Shown: positions 1-5,693 of the stretch, piece after piece
Layout of the letters: each line of letters opens with the position of its first letter
How positions within the stretch are numbered: position 1 is the first letter of the stretch
NCBI GenBank assembly: GCA_964621615.1
Contig: CAZUMW010000078.1
Span: 1 to 10,312, forward strand
Length of the DNA: 10,312 bases
Reading direction: 5' to 3'
Origin: CAZUMW01 sp964621615
Lineage (GTDB): Bacteria > Desulfobacterota > WTBG01 > CAIYCZ01 > CAIRTM01
Position numbers and translations under genes: made by a program
Notes under the pieces: generated by a model
What the model was told of the DNA's origin: nothing
Database searches by the model: none
The model's input: only the letters and a program-made list of their open reading frames with translations

Positions 1-306
1 CCCCAGTCAAGAAGCCTTGCCCCGGATATATCCCGGATACAGGAGGCGGTGTGTGCCGAATTCATGACAAGTCCGGAGGAGCTTTCCCGCAGCTGGCGCG
101 GCATAACCAATGATGCCAGAAATGTGATGATATATCTGGCACGGAAACATGCGGGATTAAAACTTGAAGAAATCGCGCATCTGTATACAATTGCCTCATA
201 CAGCAGCGTCAGCAGTATACTTGTACGCATGCGGGAAAGACTCAAGAGAAACAGGCAGCTTCAAAAACGGGTAAAGAACATCGAAACCACACTGCATATG
301 AGTTAA
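1..306 (+). CDS. REP-associated tyrosine transposase, C-terminal end with DnaA-like domain (partial)
   Basis: The frame is open from the first base of the window, so this is the 3' part of a longer gene. The GTG at 49 is an internal codon, not a real start. The ~101 residues seen resemble the DnaA C-terminal (DnaA domain IV-like) helix-turn-helix that follows the Y1 transposase domain in one group of RAYTs. Features of that fold are the DARNVMIYLARKHAGLKLEEIA helix pair (nt 112-180) and then a SYSSVSSILVRM recognition helix rich in Ser. In such proteins the Y1 domain cuts and joins single-stranded DNA at hairpin ends, and the extra domain probably binds DNA. The catalytic domain lies outside the window, so activity cannot be judged. 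It is followed at 307-345 by sequence resembling the right ends of the other RAYT copies here. The family call is from recognition, not a search. Confidence 0.75.
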   Translation, partial: PQSRSLAPDISRIQEAVCAEFMTSPEELSRSWRGITNDARNVMIYLARKHAGLKLEEIAHLYTIASYSSVSSILVRMRERLKRNRQLQKRVKNIETTLHMS

Positions 307-345
307 GAGCGGACCTGACCCCTTTTGTCTCTAAATTACATTTAA
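307..345 (+). repeat. Probable right end of the first RAYT element
   Basis: Directly after the transposase stop is a GACCTGACCCC motif (313-323), then TGTCTCTAAATTACA (326-340). The second part resembles TGTTCCTAAATTATT at 1946-1960 and TGTCTAAAATTAG at 2871-2883, which follow the other two RAYT 3' ends. A GACCTGACCCC string next to RAYT genes is a pattern I recall from related genomes. I see no convincing hairpin here, so the exact boundary is uncertain. Confidence 0.4.
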
Positions 346-391
346 CCCTCTTGGTATATTTATTGGCTGAAGGACGGATAAGGAGAGGTCA

Positions 392-1156
392 GTGGAAGAT
401 TATCGACTTTTAATAGATCTTCATAAAAATGCAAACAGACAGGGTCCCGGCGGTGATGCAGAGACGAACAAGGCTCTCAGCCTGGCTATGATAGACCGAG
501 CTGCTCCATTAAAGATTGCTGATATAGGCTGCGGTACGGGGGCTTCAACATTGTTGCTGGCTCAACTGTTGAATGCTCATATTACTGCAGTGGACTTTCT
601 CCAGGATTTTCTTGAAGCGCTTAAAGGCAGGTCAGAAGAAATGGGGCTTTCTGAAAAAATTGAAACGCTTTGCTGTTCAATGAACAACCTGCCCTTTGGT
701 GATGAGGAATTTGATGTTATCTGGTCTGAGGGGGCTATATACAATATCGGCTTTGAAAGAGGGACAAAAGACTGGAATCGTTATCTTAAAGCGGACGGGC
801 TGTTGGCTGTTTCGGAGATTACCTGGATTACAGGCTCTCGTCCGCCGGAACTTCAAAAATATTGGGATGAAGAATACCCCGAAGTAGATGTGGCATCTTC
901 AAAGATTCGCGTGCTGGAGAAAAACGGCTATTCTCCGATTGGCTATTTTGTTTTACCAGTACATTGCTGGCTGGAAAATTATTACCGGCCTATGCAGAAT
1001 AGCTTTAAGGATTTCCTTAACCGGAACGGGAATAGTGAAGAAGCACGTTTAATTGTTGAAGCGGAAAGTCGAGAAATTGAACTGTATGAGAAATATAAAG
1101 CGCATTACAGCTATGGTGTATATATCGCAAGAAAGGTATGTTCGCAAAAGCCCTAA
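392..1156 (+). CDS. Class I SAM-dependent methyltransferase
   Basis: A 254-residue cytoplasmic protein with the Rossmann-type methyltransferase fold. Motif I is IADIGCGTG (residues 42-50), which binds S-adenosylmethionine. The acidic residue ending strand 2 lies in ITAVDF (64-69), and the post-motif region is LPFGDEEFDVIWSEGAIYN (100-118). The N-terminal NRQGPGG and the SEGAIYNIGFERG segment strongly recall a group of putative methyltransferases whose structures were solved from Bacteroides. Their substrate is unknown to me, so none is given. The start is the GTG at 392, preceded by a good ribosome binding site, AGGAGAGG (381-388), three bases upstream. The gene is intact and of normal length. 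It lies between the end of one RAYT element and the left end of another, with lower GC than the gene at 3048-4637, so it may be accessory cargo. The stop codon falls within an attC-like string (see findings). Confidence 0.88.
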   Translation: MEDYRLLIDLHKNANRQGPGGDAETNKALSLAMIDRAAPLKIADIGCGTGASTLLLAQLLNAHITAVDFLQDFLEALKGRSEEMGLSEKIETLCCSMNNLPFGDEEFDVIWSEGAIYNIGFERGTKDWNRYLKADGLLAVSEITWITGSRPPELQKYWDEEYPEVDVASSKIRVLEKNGYSPIGYFVLPVHCWLENYYRPMQNSFKDFLNRNGNSEEARLIVEAESREIELYEKYKAHYSYGVYIARKVCSQKP

Positions 1157-1198
1157 CAACCGCATCAGCCCGGAGTCGCAATTCCGCAGCGCACAATG

Positions 1199-1225
1199 AT
1201 TTATGGGGACACGTTACTTAATTTT
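1199..1225 (+). repeat. Left end of decayed RAYT element, inverted relative to 1934-1956
   Basis: The stretch ATTTATGGGGACACGTTAC... (1199-1225) is, in reverse complement, a close match to 1934-1956 just past the transposase stop. AATTAAG, CGTGT, CC and TAAAT are all shared, with a few substitutions and a two-base gap. A GGGGACACGTTACTTAATT leader upstream of RAYT genes is also a pattern I recall from related genomes. The pair probably marks the outer limits of the element. Confidence 0.55.
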
Positions 1226-1261
1226 CTTGACAAAATCACCCTTGTTTAAAAGCATTGCTGC

Positions 1262-1939
1262 ATGGCACGCATAGCATGAGTGGTCGTTTCGGGGTATCCG
1301 CACCATATTGCACAGCGGGTCAACCGTCGCCAGCAAACGTTTATTCAAAATGAAGATTACGATACCTACATCGATTTGCTGGGTGTCTGGTGCAAAAAAA
1401 AACCATATCCGGATTTGGGCCCATTGGTTAATGCCCAATCATGTGCACCTCATAGCGGTTCCAACACATGCTGAACTGTTGCACAAATGAATCGGTGAAG
1501 CACACCGCCGCTACAGCCGCATGATTAATGACCGCTTCGGCTGGCGCGGCTATCTCTGGCAGGGCCGTTTTTCATCATATGTCATGGATGAACCCTACCT
1601 GCTTGACTCCGCACGCTATATTGCCCTGAACCCGGTAAGCGCCGGCCTGGCAACTCATGCCTGGGACTATCCATGGAGCAGCACGCATGCGCATATGACC
1701 GGAAAGGATGACCGGCTGGCCACCGGGAGCCCCTGTGCGAGCTTGTGAATGACTGGCGGCAGTTTCTGGCTACACCGCTCAGCGAATCCGATGTACACAA
1801 TCTGCAGCGCCACGAAAGAACCGGGCGCCCGCCAGGCAGTGAGTCCTTCATAAAAAAGCTCGAGCACAAAACAGGCCGTTTGCTTCGCAAACAAAAACCA
1901 GGCCCTAAAAATAAGCCTTTCGAGGCAAATTACAATTAA
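1262..1939 (+). pseudogene. Broken REP-associated tyrosine transposase (Y1/HUH family)
   Basis: The ancestral protein of about 225 residues can be followed across three ORF pieces. It starts at ATG 1262 (MARIA), then a TGA at 1277-1279, probably a former CGA, interrupts VVVSGYPHHIAQRVNRRQQ. The nine-A run at 1394-1402 has one A too many, shifting the frame between WCKK and NHIRIWAHW. A second TGA at 1488-1490 precedes IGEAHRRYSR. One C is missing in the C run at 1730-1733, shifting the frame before LCELVNDWRQF. The last piece ends with TAA at 1937-1939. The catalytic elements are still readable: the metal-binding HUH motif His-Val-His at 1440-1448 and the nucleophile Tyr, most likely TAC 1512-1514. 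Family members cut single-stranded DNA at REP-type hairpins. With four independent lesions this copy cannot make a working enzyme unless the reads are wrong. It lacks the DnaA-like tail of the gene at position 1, so the two come from different RAYT subgroups. Confidence 0.9.
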
Positions 1940-1958
1940 GCATCGTGTTCCTAAATTA
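1934..1958 (+). repeat. Right end of decayed RAYT element
   Basis: It overlaps the transposase stop codon. AATTAAGCATCGTGTTCC (1934-1951) plus TAAATT is the imperfect reverse complement of the left end at 1199-1225. It also resembles the sequence ending the fragment at 2792-2882. The permease start codon lies six bases further on, so the permease's upstream region is transposon-derived. Confidence 0.55.
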
Positions 1959-1963
1959 TTGAG

Positions 1964-2761
1964 ATGGCGACTTTTATTATAGCAGGTTCACTTATTTTTA
2001 TTGTCGCGGCAACCATGACAATGGTTGGTAAAGGCGGGGGTAATTTTTATGTTGTAATACTTGCAATTGCCGATATCCCCATGCACGAGGCGGCTACAAC
2101 AGGGCAATTTATTCTTTTTTCAGCTTCAGTCGCCGCAATGATTATTTTTCATAAAAACAAGTCTGTATCGTGGACATTGGCTATGCTCATCGGAACATGC
2201 ACAGCTTTGTCGGCATTCGGAGGAGGATACGTTTCTCATTTTTTCAGTGGCTTTTTATTAAAGCTTATTTTCGCTCTTATGTTGCTGATATCCGGATTAG
2301 TATTGCTGTTCCCTGTTTCAGAGAAAAAAACGATCACCGCAAAAAAATATTTCTGCAACGTACACATACAATCCGGCGATGAAATATATGATGTAAACTT
2401 ATTGATTGCATTACCGCTTACGGTTTTGACAGGCTTTGGTGCCGGGATGGTTGGGGTTTCAGGCGGCTCCTTTCTGGTTCCGTTAATGGTCATGGCTTGT
2501 GGAGTATCAATGCATACAGCGGTCGGCACGTCCTCAACCTTAATAGCTGCAACCGCTTTTATGGGGTTTGCAGGGCATGCGGTTCAGGGAGATTTCAATC
2601 CTTCCTGGGCTGTTCCGTTAGCATTCATAACAATCAGCGGTGGTATATTGGGTGGGAAGTTTGCATTAAAAACAAAGCCCGGCCATCTTAAAAAGCTGTT
2701 TGCTTATACGAATTGGCTCGCGGCCCTGTTTATGTTCATTAACGCATTTCATACAAAGTGA
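1964..2761 (+). CDS. TauE/SafE-family membrane permease (sulfite/sulfonate-type exporter family)
   Basis: A 265-residue, strongly hydrophobic inner-membrane protein with two related halves, as is typical of TauE/SafE proteins. The family's glycine motif appears in the first half as GKGGGNFYVVIL (residues 22-33) and in the second as GVSGGSFLVPLMVMACGVS (164-182). HTAVGTSS and a GHAVQGDFN loop follow. I count about seven to eight membrane segments, split by a polar loop near residues 118-143. Family members export sulfite, sulfonates or sulfoacetate, or move other small organic anions. The substrate cannot be told from sequence and neighbours give no hint. The ATG at 1964 gives a normal N-terminus, with ~20 residues before the first Gly motif. 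There is no clear ribosome binding site: only TTGAG immediately upstream, inside or beside the transposon end. Expression may therefore depend on upstream read-through or may be poor. Confidence 0.85.
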   Translation: MATFIIAGSLIFIVAATMTMVGKGGGNFYVVILAIADIPMHEAATTGQFILFSASVAAMIIFHKNKSVSWTLAMLIGTCTALSAFGGGYVSHFFSGFLLKLIFALMLLISGLVLLFPVSEKKTITAKKYFCNVHIQSGDEIYDVNLLIALPLTVLTGFGAGMVGVSGGSFLVPLMVMACGVSMHTAVGTSSTLIAATAFMGFAGHAVQGDFNPSWAVPLAFITISGGILGGKFALKTKPGHLKKLFAYTNWLAALFMFINAFHTK

Positions 2762-2791
2762 ATATCACCAACGGGAACATGACAATGCGCT

Positions 2792-2882
2792 GAGCACAAA
2801 ACAAGCCGTTTGCTCAGCAAACAAAAACACGGCCGCAAAAATTACCCGAAAAGCTACATTACATATGGTGTGTCTAAAATTA
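2792..2882 (+). pseudogene. 3' remnant of a RAYT transposase, second copy of the 1862-1960 sequence
   Basis: From GAGCACAAAACA at 2792 the sequence parallels 1862 onward. By eye 38 of the first 43 bases match without gaps, and similarity fades towards a shared end near TGTCTAAAATTAG. Translated, it reads EHKTSRLLSKQKHGRKN against EHKTGRLLRKQKPGPKN in the pseudogene at 1262-1939. Only about the last 27 codons and the right end are present; no catalytic domain remains. It starts 30 bases after the permease stop, so the permease is bracketed by direct repeats of a transposon 3' end. Confidence 0.75.
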
Positions 2883-3047
2883 GCCAATACACATTGCTGG
2901 TTTGAATCATGCGGCTACACTATTATGTGAAATACCCCCATATATCAAATGCGTTCGTTTTCTCTACCGGAAGCAAATACCGCAACAGACAGGGCGTTAT
3001 AAAAACACACGCCACCCTTAAGCAGTTTCCGCTCTGCGGTAAACCGG
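2883..3047. other. Short intergenic stretch between transposon remnant and - strand gene
   Basis: I see no gene here. As the 3' flank of the - strand gene ending at 3048 it would be expected to hold a terminator. Only weak inverted matches are visible (for example AACGCC/GGCGT around 2993-3015), with no hairpin followed by a T run, so no terminator is called. Confidence 0.4.
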
Positions 3048-4637
3048 TCATGGTTTTCTCATCTGCTCGAGTTCGGCTATAAGGCTGGCGCGCATCTGTT
3101 CAGGTGTGGTCGCCTCCACCGCTGCAATAACTGCATCCTCGGTTATCCTGCCCTCCCCGTCAGCACGCTCACTGACCGCCTCCAGCAAATTTTTCCTCAC
3201 CATGCCGCGCACGAAAAACGGCGCAGCGTCAACTGCAGCCTCAAACATCTTCCTGCTGATGCCCTGCCAAACCAGATCATCTGCAGAAACGCGTTCCCTG
3301 GACGCCGGCTCCGAATCACCTTGTGCGGGTTCGGCGGTTTTCGGGGACTCTGTCCTCCGCACAGCGCTCAACTTCCAGTTTTCCACCTGAAAAATGTGAT
3401 CAGGGGATGTATCCAGATACGCATTTGCAAAGCTCAGTGTTTCGCGCTTGACTTCACCGACCTCCGGAGCAAACCACATAAACCCGGTTCTTATTTTTTC
3501 GCGCTGCATGTTGAAAGAGCGGTTCACGGAGCTGAAGAACAGCTTGATACAGTTACGGTAGGTACCGGCCGGTACGGTCACCTCTTCAACCCCCACAATA
3601 ACCGATGAAATCTCGAGCTCGGGATAAAAATCGAGCATGGGCTTCAGCGAAGGCCACTGGCAGGGGCGCACATACGTCAGCGAATGGTTGAGCCGTCCGG
3701 CCGCTGAGCGGTCCGGCATCAGCACCGGCGGCCTGTCCGGCGGCATGGTGACGAACGCAAATCCCATGCTGGAAACATATTTCATAGGGAAAACAAGTCC
3801 GCGCTTATCACGGCACAGATAGTACACATCTCCGGAGGGCTCGGTATAGGGAATCACCTGCCGGCCCAGCCGCTCTTCCCAGGAACCCATTTGAACCGTA
3901 ATGAGTTCGCCGTTCTGGTCGCGGTACTCCAAGTCCGTTTCCGGGCGCAGGGGGAAATACCTATCAAGGGCAATCTCCTGCGGGGGTTCGCCCCGGCCGG
4001 TCCTGTAGCTCTGCAGGTTATAGGTACGATCGGGCCCGTCCCCCTCAACGCGCATCTTCAGGGGACCAATGCTTGGGGCAAGCCAGAATGTCTCCGTGAT
4101 TTCCGACACCCGTGCGGTGGTCTTCTTGATTAGCACCGCACAGTTTCGTATTTCACGACCCTCAAACTCGATATCCTCAAGGCCCTGCAAAGTTATGGTA
4201 ACGCTTCTGTCATACTCGCCTGTCTTCTGAGCGGCCGGACCGGCAGCATGGACATGCATACGTGCGCTGTCTGTAACGGGTTTGTCAAAGCCGATCTCAA
4301 ACGGCATGAACATGAGCGGGGTTTCGGGCCGGGAGAACCCGTCCGGGCGGTATTCGCCGTGCAGATACAGACCGTCCCATTCCTCCCTGAGCGCGAGGAA
4401 GCCTTCACCCTGACGCCCCATCACGATGAGAGAACCGACGCCGGAGCGGGCAAAGTGCCCCAGAACCGCCCAGGTCCTGACCTGCTGCGTGGCATTGTCT
4501 TTAAAATTCCAGTACATACCGTCGCGGGCCGGGAACTGCCCCCGCAGCACCAGTGCCTCTGCCTGCGGAACAGCGCTCAGAACCCATGCAGCACACACAC
4601 CCGCCAACAAACAACGTGCCCCTTGCCATTTCTTCAT
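3048..4637 (-). CDS. Exported protein with duplicated beta-rich module and C-terminal PCP_red-like domain
   Basis: This 529-residue protein (from ATG 4637) has no function I can name. Residues 1-28 form a signal peptide: MKKW, a hydrophobic core, then a likely cut after AEA. The body holds two copies of one module. Residues 152-197 (GLEDIEFEGREIRNC, then FWLAPSIGPLKM) parallel 349-400 (GVEEVTVPAGTYRNC, then MWFAPEVGEVKR). The pattern of aliphatic/Pro-Ala-Gly, an Asn-Cys pair and a W-(F/L)-A-P-x-(I/V)-G-x-(V/L)-K strand recalls uncharacterised secreted proteins. After a Glu/Pro/Ser-rich linker (~428-450), residues 457-508 (WQGISRKMFEAA, then APFFVRGMVRKN, then an acidic-Gly-rich turn and ITEDAVIAAVE) look like the PCP_red domain at the end of BchB/ChlB. 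ATG 4637 is preferred over GTG 4643 because GAGG (4643-4646) lies five bases upstream of it. GC content is visibly higher than in the flanking genes. No operon partner is evident. Confidence 0.85.
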   Translation of the reverse strand: MKKWQGARCLLAGVCAAWVLSAVPQAEALVLRGQFPARDGMYWNFKDNATQQVRTWAVLGHFARSGVGSLIVMGRQGEGFLALREEWDGLYLHGEYRPDGFSRPETPLMFMPFEIGFDKPVTDSARMHVHAAGPAAQKTGEYDRSVTITLQGLEDIEFEGREIRNCAVLIKKTTARVSEITETFWLAPSIGPLKMRVEGDGPDRTYNLQSYRTGRGEPPQEIALDRYFPLRPETDLEYRDQNGELITVQMGSWEERLGRQVIPYTEPSGDVYYLCRDKRGLVFPMKYVSSMGFAFVTMPPDRPPVLMPDRSAAGRLNHSLTYVRPCQWPSLKPMLDFYPELEISSVIVGVEEVTVPAGTYRNCIKLFFSSVNRSFNMQREKIRTGFMWFAPEVGEVKRETLSFANAYLDTSPDHIFQVENWKLSAVRRTESPKTAEPAQGDSEPASRERVSADDLVWQGISRKMFEAAVDAAPFFVRGMVRKNLLEAVSERADGEGRITEDAVIAAVEATTPEQMRASLIAELEQMRKP

Positions 4638-4639
4638 TG

Positions 4640-4646
4640 CCACCTC
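4640..4646 (-). promoter_or_regulatory. Ribosome binding site that decides the start of the exported protein gene
   Basis: Read on the - strand, GAGGTGG precedes the ATG at 4637, with five bases between GAGG and the start codon. The alternative GTG at 4643 lies inside this motif and would have no spacing. Confidence 0.6.
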
Positions 4647-4835
4647 GCTTTCGTTGATACGGTTACTGGTAATAATTATTTATACTGCGCCCTGCTCTGA
4701 ACAATTTCTCAAAAACCGCTCTTGTGAACAAGTAAGCACCCTCCCAAAAAAATCAATCGGAATGCACGGGCAGCTGTCCGATACGTTCAGCACAGCATAA
4801 CAATAGCAACATGTCCGCGGTAATGCTTTTCAGAG

Positions 4836-4854
4836 CTGTAACAAATTGTAACAG
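4836..4854. promoter_or_regulatory. Operator-like palindrome CTGTAACAAATTGTAACAG
   Basis: The half-sites CTGTAACAA and TTGTAACAG are inverted copies except at position 5 of each half, around a single central A. The same bases also hold a direct repeat of TGTAACA at 4837 and 4847, ten bases (about one helical turn) apart. This is the form of a site for a dimeric regulator. It lies about 200 bases upstream of the - strand exported protein gene and has no other nearby gene start, so its target is uncertain. A chance palindrome is possible. Confidence 0.35.
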
Positions 4855-4938
4855 ACAGATTCGTAATGCGCTTTGCGCTTCCAGGACAGGTGGAAATATA
4901 GTACAGGATAAGGAGGAAAAACAGGGCTTTTTTTAAAA

Positions 4939-4973
4939 ACCTCTGGATTGCCGGAACGGAGCCGGGCAATAAC
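4939..4973. repeat. Probable dispersed palindromic repeat unit
   Basis: The stretch CTGGATTGCCGG (4943-4954), an AACGGAG spacer, then CCGGGCAATAACAG (4962-4975) forms an imperfect hairpin in which TGCCGG pairs with CCG(G)GCA. Its frame CTGGATTGC...GCAATAACAG closely resembles a dispersed repeat family found in many bacteria (CTGGATTGC...GCAATGACA). That family often generates spurious ORFs. The second copy needed to prove it a repeat is not in this window. Confidence 0.4.
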
Positions 4974-5217
4974 AGTGGAGAATAAATCTCGGTTGTTGCA
5001 GTAAACACGGCTCGGGAGAGTTGTATTCTGCTGTTTTAGGCGGGGAAAAACACGCATGCACTACGCTGATTCAAGAATGATAACTGGAATATTATTAATA
5101 TTATTATGGTTACATATCGCGGACCAAATCTTTGGGCCCTCCATGCCCACAACGCATGAAAGTACCTGTTCGGCTCAGCGTAGCTAATAAAGAAACAATG
5201 CTATCCTTAAAACACAC

Positions 5218-5610
5218 TCATAAAATCGTGCTGCTCAACCCCTGATCGCCCTGCTGGTTTTCAATATGGAAGGAATCAAGTAAGGTTTTTAGAGTAGCAG
5301 GATCGAAGATACCCATCTGTACAAATATCTCCCCGATATGAGTACGTTCTCTTTGCTGTACTGCAAGCAGTTCCTGTATTTGTGGTCTGCTAAGATATCC
5401 AAGCTCAACTGCAGTTTCACCGAAAAGCTTGCCGGTATCGGCCTGACGGTTTAGTATGTCAAATATCTGATTCATCGTAAGCATCCGATGCCTGATCGCA
5501 ATTTCCCCGAGAGGGCATTGCTGTTCGCGCTGCCGGTTAAGAGCCTGAACCACCTGCTCAGGCGTGACTGCCCCTTTGTCGACAAGGTATGTACCGAATT
5601 GATAAAGCAT
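5218..5610 (-). CDS. Four-repeat protein resembling the MshE/GspE N-terminal domain
   Basis: A 130-residue soluble protein made almost wholly of four 29-residue units. Gly6, Gly35, Gly64 and Gly93 open the units (as F/L/I-G). The next conserved point is Gly13, Arg42, Gly71 and Gly100, and the unit-ending Gln is 27, 56, 85 (Phe114 in the last). A 24-residue motif with a 5-residue spacer is the layout of the MshEN domain at the N-terminus of type II secretion/type IV pilus ATPases, which binds cyclic di-GMP in MshE. The Arg that starts the RLG motif is replaced here (QFG, PLG, LFG, HIG), so c-di-GMP binding is not assured. There is no ATPase domain. ATG 5610 has no good ribosome binding site. 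It lies 83 bases downstream of the Cache/CheD-like gene on the same strand, so it is probably the last gene of the chemosensory cluster and may link it to pili or c-di-GMP. Confidence 0.8.
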   Translation of the reverse strand: MLYQFGTYLVDKGAVTPEQVVQALNRQREQQCPLGEIAIRHRMLTMNQIFDILNRQADTGKLFGETAVELGYLSRPQIQELLAVQQRERTHIGEIFVQMGIFDPATLKTLLDSFHIENQQGDQGLSSTIL

Positions 5611-5693
5611 ATTTAATCACTCAAAATGCTTGGGTCGTTTTGCTTGCAGCCCTGTTTCGAATTTCTTCAGAATTATTCAAATTTTTGGCCAGC

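Larger units (their letters stand above)
4638..5217. other. Gene-poor intergenic region of about 580 bases
   Basis: I find no believable gene here. The short frames on the - strand (4787-5057) have no recognisable product and overlap a palindromic repeat. The region holds the 19-base palindrome at 4836-4854, a smaller dyad CTTGTGAACAAG at 4721-4732, the repeat at 4939-4973, and an AT-rich run of ATT triplets near 5088-5106. A TATAAAT on the - strand around 4677-4683 could be a -10 box for the gene at 4637, but I see no well-placed -35 partner. Confidence 0.5.

Noticed and set aside
1582..1894. - strand frames opposite the broken transposase
   Set aside because: They are the antisense of a recognisable transposase and show no independent support.
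3048..4637. Photosynthesis gene, on the basis of the PCP_red-like segment
   Set aside because: Only the small C-terminal domain is similar. The rest is a signal peptide and beta-rich repeats without the BchB cofactor-binding region, so a chlorophyll-synthesis role is not supported.
4248..4800. Long + strand frames (124 and 150 codons) over the 5' part of the exported protein gene
   Set aside because: They lie antisense to a gene with a clear signal peptide and ribosome binding site. Their translations are Cys/Arg/Pro-rich without family resemblance, as expected for shadows in GC-rich DNA.
4830..5057. Short - strand open frames of 73-75 codons upstream of the exported protein gene
   Set aside because: No recognisable domain or ribosome binding site, and the frames run through the palindromic repeat at 4939-4973, which typically creates false ORFs.
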